Positions 14,165-20,751 of a stretch of 20,751 nucleotides of DNA are shown piece after piece. The notes under the pieces are model-generated. The model saw only the letters and a list, made by a program, of their open reading frames with translations, made no database searches and was not told the DNA's origin. Both the position numbers and the translations under genes were made by a program. This DNA is from Bacillota bacterium. Lineage in GTDB: Bacteria; Bacillota; Clostridia; Tissierellales; Sedimentibacteraceae. Positions within the stretch are counted from its first letter, which is position 1; each line of letters begins with the position of its first letter. The DNA lies in contig JAEZGU010000001.1 of the NCBI GenBank assembly GCA_023416855.1, positions 1 to 20,751 on the forward strand. The letters are read 5' to 3'.

Positions 14165-15678
14165 GGTTTATACACATCCTTCCCATCCTTATTGCTTTTA
14201 CCAACAGCCAATGTCGTAATAGCTTCTTGAGTTGCTTCGCTATTGTCTAAAAATCCTGAAATTCTTCCTTCGTGCATCACCATAATTCTGTCACAAATCC
14301 CCAAAATTTCGGGTATGTCGGATGATACAACTATTATGCTCATGCCTTCTTCTTTAAATTTATTTATTAAGTCATAAATTTCTTTTTTTGCACCAACATC
14401 CACACCCCTTGTGGGTTCGTCTAATATTAGAATTTTAGGTTCGGTAATAAGATTTTTTGCTATAGAAACTTTTTGTTGGTTACCACCACTTAGGTATTTT
14501 AATAATTGAGTTGTACCTGCAGTCTTTATTGACAGCTTATCGATATAATTCTCAGTAGTTGATTCTTCTTTTCTTTTATAAATTAAACCTAATATTCCTT
14601 CAAATTTTTTTAATGAAGACAAAGTTACGTTTTCTTTAACGTTCATTTCATTTATAATACCATTAGCCTTTCTGTCTTCAGAAACATAAGCAATACCGTT
14701 ATTTAACGCTTCTAAAGGCGAATGTATGTTAACTGTATTGCCATCTATTAAAATGTTACCGCTATAAGGATATATACCAAATATTGTTCTCATAAGTTCT
14801 GTACGTGAAGAACCCATTAAACCGGCAATTCCTAAAGTTTCCTTTCGTTTTAATGAAAACGAAATGTTTTTAATATATTCATTAGTAAGATTTTCAATTT
14901 GCAAAATATCTGAACCGATTTCTGTTTCAATTCTTGGGTATTGTTCATTTATTTTTCTTCCAACCATCATTTCAATTACTTTATCTTCTGTTAAACTTTC
15001 GATTGAATTTTCCCCTATAAATTCACCATCTCTTAGAACTGTTACATCTCCGCAAATTTCAAATATTTCTTTCAGTCTGTGAGATATGTAGACAATGCTT
15101 TTACCCTCGTTTTTCAAATCATTGATTACACTAAACAATTTTTCTGTTTCTGATGGTGTTAAAGCACCTGTTGGTTCATCCATGATAATAATTTTTGCAT
15201 CAAGTGACAATGCTTTGGCTATTTCTACTAACTGTTGTTTGCCTACACTAATGTCTTTTATTAAAGTTCTTGGGTTTTCGTTTAAGCCCAATCTGTTCAG
15301 CCAATAATAAGAATCATCAAATAATTTATCCCAAAGAATTCTTTTTCTTCCTGATACAGGTTCTCTACCTAAATAAATATTTTCACCAATGGAGAGGTCC
15401 TTAACTAAGTTTAATTCTTGGTGAATAAACGCTATGCCCGCTTGTTGTGAAGAATATGTATCAGTGAAATTAACCAATTCACCATTTAGGTATATCTCTC
15501 CTTCGGTTTTCAAGTATACGCCAGTCAATATTTTCATTAAGGTGGATTTACCGGCACCGTTTTCTCCGACAAGAGCCATTACATCACCTTTATAAATATT
15601 AAAACTTACATCTTTCAATACTTTGACACCAGAGAATTCCTTTGTGATGTGTTTCATTGAAACAGCAATTTCTTTCAT
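14161..15678 (-). CDS. rbsA: Ribose-type ABC transporter ATP-binding protein (two ABC domains)
   Basis: The 505-residue tandem ATPase is typical of monosaccharide importers. The first cassette has Walker A GENGAGKST (38-46), signature ISVGKQQ (143-149; the usual LSxGxxQ with a divergent first part) and Walker B IIIMDEPTGAL (163-173). The second cassette has a degenerate P-loop GLMGSSRTEL (286-295) lacking the usual Lys, a normal signature LSGGNQQK (396-403) and Walker B ILILDEPTRGVDVG (416-429). This asymmetry is normal for RbsA-like proteins, in which only one site hydrolyses ATP efficiently. It follows rbsD by 11 bases with AGGTGG as binding site, and its stop overlaps the rbsC start. Confidence 0.95.
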   Translation of the reverse strand: MKEIAVSMKHITKEFSGVKVLKDVSFNIYKGDVMALVGENGAGKSTLMKILTGVYLKTEGEIYLNGELVNFTDTYSSQQAGIAFIHQELNLVKDLSIGENIYLGREPVSGRKRILWDKLFDDSYYWLNRLGLNENPRTLIKDISVGKQQLVEIAKALSLDAKIIIMDEPTGALTPSETEKLFSVINDLKNEGKSIVYISHRLKEIFEICGDVTVLRDGEFIGENSIESLTEDKVIEMMVGRKINEQYPRIETEIGSDILQIENLTNEYIKNISFSLKRKETLGIAGLMGSSRTELMRTIFGIYPYSGNILIDGNTVNIHSPLEALNNGIAYVSEDRKANGIINEMNVKENVTLSSLKKFEGILGLIYKRKEESTTENYIDKLSIKTAGTTQLLKYLSGGNQQKVSIAKNLITEPKILILDEPTRGVDVGAKKEIYDLINKFKEEGMSIIVVSSDIPEILGICDRIMVMHEGRISGFLDNSEATQEAITTLAVGKSNKDGKDVYKP

Positions 15679-15689
15679 TTAATCACCAC

Positions 15690-16109
15690 CTAAAAAGTTA
15701 CTCCGGAAACTAAAATTATATTAGCATAGGATTTATATTCACCAGTCCTTATGATAGCTTTAGAATTTGAAGTAATAGTTTTAAATTCCACGTGTGGAAC
15801 GTATTCTATTTCTATTCTACGCTTTTCAGTAGCCTCTATGGCATTGATAATATGTACTATTTCATCATTCAACTGGGAATTTTCTTTTTTTATTTCTTCG
15901 GCCAATATTATTTTTTCAATAAAAAGCTCATCAAGAACTGTTTTCAATACCGGGATAAATTCTGGCATCCCTTTACATAGCGCCAAATCTATTCTTTGAA
16001 CACCATCAGGAATTGGAAGCCCACAATCACCAATTGTAAGTGAATCTGTATGGCCCATTTTGCTTATAACATAAGAAATTTCTGAATTGAGCAGTTTTCC
16101 TTTTTTCAT
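15690..16109 (-). CDS. rbsD: D-ribose pyranase
   Basis: The 139-residue RbsD interconverts the pyranose and furanose forms of D-ribose so that ribokinase can use the sugar. The known catalytic-pocket residues appear at their usual numbers: His20 in SKMGHTDSL, Asp28 in IGDCGLPIP, His106 in YVPHVEF, and Tyr128 near the C-terminus (KSYANI). FucU-type fucose mutarotase is the nearest alternative, but the context and those residues favour RbsD. It is the second gene of the operon, after the LacI-type regulator, with AGAGGG upstream of the ATG. No ribokinase gene is present in the window. Confidence 0.94.
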   Translation of the reverse strand: MKKGKLLNSEISYVISKMGHTDSLTIGDCGLPIPDGVQRIDLALCKGMPEFIPVLKTVLDELFIEKIILAEEIKKENSQLNDEIVHIINAIEATEKRRIEIEYVPHVEFKTITSNSKAIIRTGEYKSYANIILVSGVTF

Positions 16110-16128
16110 TGTTATACCCTCTTTTTAT

Positions 16129-17142
16129 TTATATTGAATTTCTTATAATTAACTCTGTTTTTAGAGTGATAGTCTTTATTTCTTTATCATGAATATCTGT
16201 TTCTTTATTGTTTATGTTATCTAACAATAATTCCATAGCTTTATAGCCCATATTATAATTAGGTTGCCTGATAGTTGTAAGAGACGGTTCTACAAGACCG
16301 GCTAAGTAAATATCGTCAAAACCCATAACCCCTATATCGTTAGGAATTATATAACCTTTTTCTTTTAGTTCTTTCATTGCACCAATAGCAATTAGATCAT
16401 TTCCGCAAAATATTGCATCAATAAGTTTGTTTTCATTTAACAATTCCTTGACACCATTTCTGCCCCATTCGATTTTATATTCACCAAACTTTACTAAGTT
16501 TTCATCATACTTTATATTGCTTTCTTTTAAGGCAAGTTTATAGCCATCTAATCTATCTTTAGCAGTCTTTGTTTTTAGAGAACCTGAGAGAAAAGCTATT
16601 TTTTTGTATCCTTTATTTATTAGGTGAGTTACTCCTTTGTGAGCACCCTCTAAGTTATCTACCAAAACTTTTCCACGAATGTTTTCTGAATAAAAATCCC
16701 TATCAATTAAAATAATTGGAACTTTGCATCGTTCAAGAATTTCGGACATTTTTTCGCTATTGGAAGAGTGTGCAATAATGATACCGTCAGCCATTTTTTT
16801 AGTTAATGTTTCAATATATTTTTCTTCAACTTCAAGTTTGTCATCAGAATTACAAAAAATTATACTGTACCCGGATTCATTTGCTTTATCCTCGGCACCT
16901 CTTGCTATGCCTGGAAAAAACGGATTTGTAATATCGGGCAATATGAGACCAACAAGATGAGTTTTTTGAGTTACTAAACTTCCCGCCATTGCATTAGGTA
17001 TATAGTTGTGTTTTTTAACAATTTCTAATACCCTTATACGCGTTGCATTAGTTATACTATGGTCTTTGTTATTTAAAATCATTGAAACTGTAGCTATTGA
17101 AACTCCAGCCTCTTTTGCAATTTCTTTTATTGTTATTTTCAT
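16129..17142 (-). CDS. rbsR: LacI-family transcriptional regulator of the ribose operon
   Basis: The start is set at ATG 17140-17142 because AGGG lies eight bases upstream and the protein then begins MKITIKEIAKEAGVSIATVS, the classical LacI N-terminus. GTG at 17151 would add three residues. The protein has 337 residues: a helix-turn-helix (4-23), a hinge helix with NAMAGSLVTQK (50-60), and a sugar-binding core beginning VGLILPDITNPFFPGIARGA (about 64-83), like RbsB. DAIFCGNDLIAIGAMKELKEKG and GVMGFDDI are core motifs of the second lobe. It should repress its own operon in the absence of sugar, through the palindrome at 17157-17168. It is transcribed as the first gene of the operon, so it is autoregulated. 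Confidence 0.92.
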   Translation of the reverse strand: MKITIKEIAKEAGVSIATVSMILNNKDHSITNATRIRVLEIVKKHNYIPNAMAGSLVTQKTHLVGLILPDITNPFFPGIARGAEDKANESGYSIIFCNSDDKLEVEEKYIETLTKKMADGIIIAHSSNSEKMSEILERCKVPIILIDRDFYSENIRGKVLVDNLEGAHKGVTHLINKGYKKIAFLSGSLKTKTAKDRLDGYKLALKESNIKYDENLVKFGEYKIEWGRNGVKELLNENKLIDAIFCGNDLIAIGAMKELKEKGYIIPNDIGVMGFDDIYLAGLVEPSLTTIRQPNYNMGYKAMELLLDNINNKETDIHDKEIKTITLKTELIIRNSI

Positions 17143-17156
17143 ATAACACACCCTAC

Positions 17157-17168
17157 TTAAACGTTTAA
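17157..17168 (-). promoter_or_regulatory. Palindromic LacI-type operator
   Basis: TTAAACGTTTAA is a perfect 12-base palindrome with the central CG typical of LacI-family sites. It lies four bases downstream of the -10 box and covers the expected transcription start, so bound repressor would block initiation. Confidence 0.8.
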
Positions 17169-17172
17169 CTAA

Positions 17173-17201
17173 ATTATAATACTAAATTCATTTAAAGTCA
17201 A
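17173..17201 (-). promoter_or_regulatory. Promoter of the rbs operon
   Basis: On the minus strand TTGACT (17196-17201), a 17-base spacer and TATAAT (17173-17178) form a near-consensus sigma-A promoter directly upstream of the regulator gene and its operator. Confidence 0.88.
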
Positions 17202-17232
17202 TGAAAATAAGAAAACATTTGCCATTTTACAT

Positions 17233-17261
17233 AAAAAAAGAGCACTTCTTATGAAGTGCTC
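17233..17261 (-). terminator. Terminator of the spore-protein gene
   Basis: On the minus strand GAGCACTTC-ATAA-GAAGTGCTC is a perfect 9-base-pair stem followed by seven T residues. It ends the spore-protein gene and insulates the rbs promoter downstream. Confidence 0.92.
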
Positions 17262-17265
17262 AATA

Positions 17266-17481
17266 TTAATAAATATCTCTATCGGTAGGTGCATTGTTAT
17301 TTGAAATCATTTTTTCGCCCATACGTACCATTTCTCTTACACTTAAACCATTCACAATGGCAGGATACACTTCTGACGTTGTGTTTTTTAAAACAGGAAC
17401 ACCTAAATCCTGAGCTATTTCCATTTTTAAGTTGTTAATAGCTTGTTGGGCTTCAGGAACTACTAATTTATTTCTACTCAT
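17266..17481 (-). CDS. Small acid-soluble spore protein, alpha/beta type (divergent)
   Basis: The 71-residue protein begins SRNKLVVPEAQQAINNLK (2-19), continues EIAQDLGV (21-28) and TTSEVYPAIVNGLSVREM, and ends with RMGEKMI. Alpha/beta SASPs coat and protect spore DNA from UV and are digested by the GPR protease during germination; the GPR cut site is expected between Glu21 and Ile22 in MEIAQDLG. The first half is typical. In the second half the usual glycine-rich TTSRxNGxVGGxxTKRLV is replaced by TTSEVYPAIVNGLSVREMVR, so this is a divergent member. AAGGAG precedes the ATG. I found no convincing sigma-F or sigma-G promoter upstream. Its presence indicates that the organism sporulates. Confidence 0.85.
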   Translation of the reverse strand: MSRNKLVVPEAQQAINNLKMEIAQDLGVPVLKNTTSEVYPAIVNGLSVREMVRMGEKMISNNNAPTDRDIY

Positions 17482-17600
17482 TATTTACAGCTCCTTTTTT
17501 ATTTTACCGACATTAGCATCAATTTATGATACTATAAGATTATTATTTACTATAAAAAATAATATAAACTGAAAAAATTTTCAAAAAATAATAATAAATG

Positions 17601-17628
17601 AAAAAAATGAGCAGAAACTGCTCATTTT
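17601..17628 (-). terminator. Terminator of the repeat-protein gene
   Basis: The 11-base arms AAAATGAGCAG/CTGCTCATTTT (17604-17614, 17618-17628) are perfectly paired around an AAA loop, with a run of seven A on the plus strand giving T residues on the minus strand. It marks the 3' end of the gene at 17647-17994, which supports that gene being real. Confidence 0.85.
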
Positions 17629-17646
17629 ATTAACATATGCTTTCAC

Positions 17647-17994
17647 TTATCTTGGAACTACTGTTGGAGTTTTTAGACACCAATGGCATGAATCCCAGTG
17701 TCCATTTCTTCCGCCTGTTCCAGCAACTTCATTACGACAGCGTCCTCCACCGGTTCCGGCTACATTATTATGATTGTGTCTTCCACCGGTTCCTAATATA
17801 TTATCACATCTAAAATCGCCGGTACCAGCAACTTCCTCACAGCAATGCCTTCTTCCGCCAGTACCTGCAACACCTTGACAACGTCCTGTTCCGTCTATAC
17901 ATCCAGGTCCTCTTAATGCAATTCTTTGAATTCCGAAAGTGCCCATCACTTGGCCACCATTTCCGGATCTATTTATAAATCTATCGCATCCCAT
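17647..17994 (-). CDS. Small Gly/Cys/His/Arg-rich repeat protein (putative spore coat)
   Basis: The 115-residue protein has AAGGTG five bases ahead of its ATG and its own terminator. From about residue 35 to 102 it is built of roughly 12-residue repeats beginning (V)AGTGG or LGTGG (at about 42, 55, 67, 78 and 90, plus a GTGR near 35), each followed by Arg, His, Cys or Asn. Nine cysteines are present (3, 32, 39, 51, 52, 63, 86, 103, 106), including CC and a C-terminal CHWC. There is no signal peptide or membrane helix. I do not recognise a family. Placement beside a spore-protein gene on the same strand, low complexity and cross-linkable Cys suggest a spore coat or other structural protein. 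A precursor peptide is another possibility, but no modifying enzyme is nearby. Confidence 0.65.
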   Translation of the reverse strand: MGCDRFINRSGNGGQVMGTFGIQRIALRGPGCIDGTGRCQGVAGTGGRRHCCEEVAGTGDFRCDNILGTGGRHNHNNVAGTGGGRCRNEVAGTGGRNGHWDSCHWCLKTPTVVPR

Positions 17995-18150
17995 AATAAC
18001 ACCTTATTCTATTTAATTTTTGAGTCAAGCTCAATATTATCATATTCGACAATTTACAAAATGTTACGACATACCTATTTAATTTATTCATAAAATTAGA
18101 CTTTGCTTTACTTTCGTAGATTCGCTTAGGCAGTTTTGTTTAATATCTTC

Positions 18151-18179
18151 TTGTATTACTGCATATATTATTGTAAAAT
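18151..18179 (+). promoter_or_regulatory. Promoter of fosX
   Basis: TTGTAT (18151-18156), a 17-base spacer and TAAAAT (18174-18179). Transcription would begin about 18186, ten bases before a stem-loop. The rest of the 232-base gap between the repeat-protein gene and fosX shows no other clear feature. Confidence 0.7.
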
Positions 18180-18195
18180 ATTGTCATAAAAAATG

Positions 18196-18211
18196 TCCTG
18201 TTGGCCCAGGA
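18196..18211 (+). repeat. Left stem-loop flanking fosX
   Basis: TCCTG-TTGGCC-CAGGA forms a 5-base-pair hairpin just upstream of the fosX binding site. Its 14-base core CCTGTTGGCCCAGG matches the right-hand element at 18633-18646 at 12 positions. It lies in the predicted leader and may influence translation. Confidence 0.5.
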
Positions 18212-18226
18212 AGTGGGGTGTTCGTA

Positions 18227-18625
18227 ATGATATCCGGTATTAGTCATATTACTTTTATAGTCGAGAATTTAGTCAAGGCTACTATTTTTTTTGAAGAGAT
18301 ATTTGAGGCGAAAGAAGTATATTATAGTGGAGAAAATTATTTTTCTGTTTCGAAGGAAAAATTCTTTTTGATAAACAATCTTTGGATTGCAGTTATGGAA
18401 GGTAATCAAATCGAAAGAAGCTACAATCATATAGCATTCAAAATAGATGAATTAGATTATGAAATGTATCTAAATAGGATAGAGAAACTTGGATTAGAAA
18501 TTAAAAAGGGAAGAAGTAGAGATATGGAAGAAGGTCGTTCAATATATTTTTATGATTATGACAATCACCTTTTTGAGCTACATACAGGTACTATTGAAAA
18601 CAGATTACTTTATTATAATAAATAA
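18227..18625 (+). CDS. fosX: Fosfomycin resistance hydrolase FosX
   Basis: This 132-residue vicinal-oxygen-chelate enzyme opens the epoxide of fosfomycin with water, using a Mn2+ ion. The start at ATG 18227 gives MISGISHITFIV, which matches the start of Listeria FosX as I remember it; GTG at 18218 would add three residues. GGGGTG six bases upstream supports the ATG. Metal ligands are His7 (SHIT), His68 (YNHIAF) and Glu117 (LFELH). Glu44 in SVSKEKFFLI is the general base that distinguishes FosX from the thiol transferases FosA and FosB. RSIYFYDYDNHLFELHTGT (104-122) is the conserved phosphonate-binding stretch. It is alone between two stem-loops, with its own promoter. The gene appears intact and functional. 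Confidence 0.95.
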   Translation: MISGISHITFIVENLVKATIFFEEIFEAKEVYYSGENYFSVSKEKFFLINNLWIAVMEGNQIERSYNHIAFKIDELDYEMYLNRIEKLGLEIKKGRSRDMEEGRSIYFYDYDNHLFELHTGTIENRLLYYNK

Positions 18626-18630
18626 AAATC

Positions 18631-18648
18631 ACCCTGCTGGCACAGGGT
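18631..18648 (+). repeat. Right stem-loop flanking fosX
   Basis: ACCCTG-CTGGCA-CAGGGT is a perfect 6-base-pair hairpin six bases after the fosX stop. It lacks a following T run, so it is a poor intrinsic terminator. Its core CCTGCTGGCACAGG is close to the left element at 18197-18210, with 12 of 14 bases the same. Confidence 0.5.
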
Positions 18649-18748
18649 AATTAAGACCTTAAATTTTAGTTGTCAGCCATAGCCAACTGCCTATTCTTTA
18701 TCTTATCCCAATTATAACTTAATTATTAAAAAAAATCAATAATTAAAT

Positions 18749-19228
18749 TTACTTATGATAGCTTTCACCGGCGTTTATTTTAAATGCACGGTATATTTGT
18801 TCTAATAATATGATTTTGAAAAGTTGATGAGGGAATGTCATTTTAGAAAATGACAGTTTAAAATCAGCTTTTTTTAATACTTCTTCAGATAGACCATTGC
18901 TGCCACCTATTATGAATGTTATATCTGATGTACCATCAATACCTAATGTATTGATTTTATCAGCTAATTCTATAGAGCTAAGCTGTTTTCCCTTTATGTC
19001 CATTACAATGATATATGAATTTTTAGGTATGCAGTTTAGAATTTTTAAACCTTCTTTGTTTTTAACCTGCTCAATTTCAGCATCAGAAAAATTATCATCA
19101 GCTCTTTCGTCCTGGACAATTTCTTCTGTTAATTTACAAAATTTAGTTAATCTTTTTGTATATTCATTTATTGCTTCAATATAAAATTTTTCTTTTATTT
19201 TACCTACAGATATAATTGTTATTTTCAT
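18749..19228 (-). CDS. rlmH: 23S rRNA pseudouridine-1915 N3-methyltransferase
   Basis: The 159-residue RlmH is a small knotted SPOUT methyltransferase that methylates pseudouridine 1915 in helix 69 of 23S rRNA in the assembled ribosome. Motifs are MKITIISVGKIKEKFY (1-16), YIIVMDIKGKQLSS (72-85), ITFIIGGSNGLSEEV (103-117), the SAM-binding knot loop, and LSFSKMTFPHQLFKIILLEQ (125-144). The conserved tail YRAFKINAGESYHK (146-159) holds the essential C-terminal His. Length is exactly typical. AAGGTG sits close to the ATG. The gene is monocistronic on the minus strand. The AT-rich inverted repeat at about 18718-18747 after it is not a convincing terminator. Confidence 0.97.
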   Translation of the reverse strand: MKITIISVGKIKEKFYIEAINEYTKRLTKFCKLTEEIVQDERADDNFSDAEIEQVKNKEGLKILNCIPKNSYIIVMDIKGKQLSSIELADKINTLGIDGTSDITFIIGGSNGLSEEVLKKADFKLSFSKMTFPHQLFKIILLEQIYRAFKINAGESYHK

Positions 19229-19323
19229 TATGCACCTTGTTAAAATAATATTTTTTTAATAAAAAACTTACAAATAGTATAACACAAAATTACATATATC
19301 TACATTATTTTTTGATATCCACA

Positions 19324-19337
19324 AGGAAACGTTTACA
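19324..19337 (+). promoter_or_regulatory. Candidate LacI/CcpA-type operator
   Basis: AGGAAACGTTTACA shares the core AAACGTTT with the rbs operator at 17157-17168. On the minus strand it reads TGTAAACGTTTCCT, near the catabolite-response consensus but not perfect. It lies just upstream of the -35 box of the next gene. Confidence 0.4.
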
Positions 19338-19345
19338 GATTTTAG

Positions 19346-19374
19346 TTGATTAAATTTTAACTGTATGTTATAAT
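19346..19374 (+). promoter_or_regulatory. Promoter of the HEXXH-SLH protein gene
   Basis: TTGATT (19346-19351), a 17-base spacer and TATAAT (19369-19374), with an extended -10 TGT in front of the TATAAT. Confidence 0.8.
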
Positions 19375-19402
19375 TTTTTAATATTATAAACTATGAGGTA
19401 GT

Positions 19403-20668
19403 ATGATGAAGATAAAAATGATACTAATTATTTCATTATTAATTTGCTTTTTAAATATACAAGCTTTTGGGGCTACCACCGAAATTGTTAATACAGATAA
19501 ACTAATCAATGATTTAGAAAGCACATACGGTATTAATATAATAATCAATGATAAAGATGAAGATATAAATTATAATAGTTTAGTAGTTATAGGTAAAGGT
19601 CTAAGCGGATTTCCAAATGGGCTAATTAAGGAAATCACAGATTATTATACTAAAAATGGTATCAGTACAAATATTATTATAAGCAAGACAGAAAAAATCA
19701 GTGACTTGTTTTCTGAATACATAATGGATGAGAATTCAGCAAACATATATATAAACATATTGCATAACAATTTGTACAGAAATTCATGTGGAGCATCTGA
19801 AGAAGGTTTTGTACACGAAATTAGTCACTTTATAAGTGATTACATATTTAAAATATACGGTTACGATAAACTAAAAAGTGAATTTGAAGCTTTGAATTCA
19901 GGGTATATTTACGGTACTTGGGAAAAGGGTTATGAAAATACATTTATAAACAAACATTCAGCTACTTGTTTTAAAGAGGAAGTTGCTGATTTAATATGGT
20001 TTACAGAAGTGTATCCTGATAAAATTAGAAATATAAACAATGGAAACTTTACAACTATACACAAGAAAATCGAATTACTTTCAAATATAGTGGAACAAAG
20101 TTTTTCTTCTATATCCAAAGAAACAAAGCTTTGGTATGAAGCATTACCTCAAAAACCTGACGAATGGGCTAAAGAAACTATCGAAAAAATGAGAATAGCT
20201 TCATTGATTCCTGCAGAATTTGAAGGAATGTACAACTCAAATATTACTAAAAAACATTTTTATGATTTAACATTTAGTATTATTGAAAAAAAGATTGGCA
20301 AGGAAAAGTTTGCAGATATTTTTGGATTAGTTGAAAATGAAGAACATATTAGTTTGGACCCACTAAAGGGAGAAGTGTTTGTAAATTTCAATTTTAGTTA
20401 TGATGAAAATGAAGATAATTATATCACACGATTGGAAGTAGCCCAATTTTTTAGTTATGTAAGCAATAAATTAAACAAGGATATTTCTAATTACAAAATA
20501 GTTGAATTTGATGATATTTCAAATGTTAATGATTCAGAAAAAATATTTATTTATTATGTATCAAGTAATGGATTATTAAAAGGAAACGGAATTAGTTTTA
20601 AACCTTTTAAAAATTGTACATATCAAGAATCATACTTAATGCTGATGAGATTATACAACTTCTTGTAA
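19403..20668 (+). CDS. Secreted putative zinc metallopeptidase with SLH-like repeats
   Basis: The 421-residue protein has a signal peptide (about 1-24, hydrophobic core MILIISLLICFLNIQ, likely cut after AFGA). Two ATGs (19403, 19406) are in tandem; GAGGT is better spaced to the second. The mid part holds GFVHEISHFISDY (135-147), a HEXXH zinc motif with His138, Glu139 and His142, followed about 50 residues later by FKEEVADLIWF (190-200), where Glu192 or Glu193 could be the third ligand; this is a gluzincin-type layout. Residues about 252-310, 336-370 and 369-421 resemble S-layer-homology repeats: WAKETIEKMRIASLIP, ITRLEVAQFFSYV, and VEFDDISNVNDSEKIFIYYV with NGLLKGNG. SLH domains bind pyruvylated cell-wall polymers, so the protein is probably surface-anchored. 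I do not recognise a named family, and substrates are unknown. Confidence 0.75.
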   Translation: MMKIKMILIISLLICFLNIQAFGATTEIVNTDKLINDLESTYGINIIINDKDEDINYNSLVVIGKGLSGFPNGLIKEITDYYTKNGISTNIIISKTEKISDLFSEYIMDENSANIYINILHNNLYRNSCGASEEGFVHEISHFISDYIFKIYGYDKLKSEFEALNSGYIYGTWEKGYENTFINKHSATCFKEEVADLIWFTEVYPDKIRNINNGNFTTIHKKIELLSNIVEQSFSSISKETKLWYEALPQKPDEWAKETIEKMRIASLIPAEFEGMYNSNITKKHFYDLTFSIIEKKIGKEKFADIFGLVENEEHISLDPLKGEVFVNFNFSYDENEDNYITRLEVAQFFSYVSNKLNKDISNYKIVEFDDISNVNDSEKIFIYYVSSNGLLKGNGISFKPFKNCTYQESYLMLMRLYNFL

Positions 20669-20674
20669 TTTATA

Positions 20675-20703
20675 TTTTACTAATTACTCATTTGTGATAA
20701 AAT
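20675..20703 (+). promoter_or_regulatory. Possible promoter of the right-edge gene
   Basis: TTTTAC (20675-20680), a 17-base spacer and TAAAAT (20698-20703). An inverted repeat CTCATTT/AAATGAG (20687-20693, 20710-20716) partly covers the ribosome binding site. The match is only moderate. Confidence 0.4.
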
Positions 20704-20725
20704 GTAATAAAATGAGGGTGGACAC

Positions 20726-20751
20726 ATGTTTGACTTAAGAAGTATTGTTAT
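20726..20751 (+). CDS. Start of a further protein-coding gene, 3' partial
   Basis: GAGGGTGG lies four bases before an ATG, and the frame MFDLRSIV stays open to the right edge. Only eight codons are visible, so the product cannot be identified. It follows the HEXXH-SLH gene by 57 bases and may have its own promoter. Confidence 0.5.

Noticed and set aside
13659..14219. Long plus-strand frame opposite the transporter genes, and similar antisense frames elsewhere
   Set aside because: They are shadows of well-recognised genes, lack binding sites and have no recognisable domains.
17647..17994. CRISPR-like array suggested by the repeated DNA
   Set aside because: The repeats are in-frame protein repeats of variable length and sequence, with no constant repeat and unique spacers.
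18718..18747. AT-rich inverted repeat after rlmH
   Set aside because: The T run falls in the loop rather than after the stem and the stem is all A-T, so a terminator call is not supported.

Overview
The window is AT-rich bacterial DNA with strong purine-rich ribosome binding sites, short intergenic gaps and many perfect stem-loop terminators. It carries an alpha/beta-type spore protein, a yabE-like/rnmV/ksgA block and LytR-CpsA-Psr and S-layer-type proteins. Together these point to an anaerobic, spore-forming low-GC Firmicute of the Clostridia/Tissierellia type; a Sedimentibacter-like genus is my guess and is not proven here. No CRISPR array, rRNA, insertion sequence or phage gene was seen.

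Layout. (1) 1-4043, plus strand: a tight three-gene operon, cut by the left edge. It encodes a multidomain protein (NadD-like nucleotidyltransferase tail, GNAT-like region, phosphoribosyltransferase-like region), a lactate/malate-dehydrogenase-like protein and a Cys-rich flavodoxin-like reductase. Its function is unknown to me, and it is the best candidate for an undescribed pathway. (2) 4046-6254: tRNA-Pro(GGG) on the minus strand with its own promoter, a DUF1292 protein with a Cys/His-rich head, and a minus-strand IMP dehydrogenase that closely resembles the enzyme of the protist Tritrichomonas foetus. (3) 6313-12279, plus strand: a pyridoxal kinase; a YabE-like G5-3D cell-wall protein with a structured leader; a udk-like kinase, rnmV, ksgA and a PduO-type cobalamin adenosyltransferase, apparently one transcript; then a LytR-CpsA-Psr protein whose mRNA would begin with a GC-rich imperfect inverted repeat. 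(4) 12284-17201, minus strand: a ribose-type ABC transporter operon in the order LacI-type regulator, rbsD, rbsA, rbsC, rbsB, with a consensus promoter and a 12-base palindromic operator at the start site. (5) 17233-18000, minus strand: a small acid-soluble spore protein and a small Gly/Cys/His/Arg-rich repeat protein, each with its own terminator; both are probably sporulation-related. (6) 18151-20751: fosX (fosfomycin hydrolase) flanked by two near-identical stem-loops, rlmH on the minus strand, a secreted HEXXH putative metallopeptidase with S-layer-homology-like repeats, and the first eight codons of a further gene at the right edge.

How the genes relate. The udk-rnmV-ksgA-adenosyltransferase group mixes nucleotide salvage, rRNA maturation and cofactor handling in one transcript. 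The yabE-like, LytR-CpsA-Psr and SLH genes act at the cell envelope. The rbs operon imports ribose and makes its furanose form, but has no kinase here. Most transcription units have recognisable sigma-A promoters and terminators, several of them shared between converging genes.
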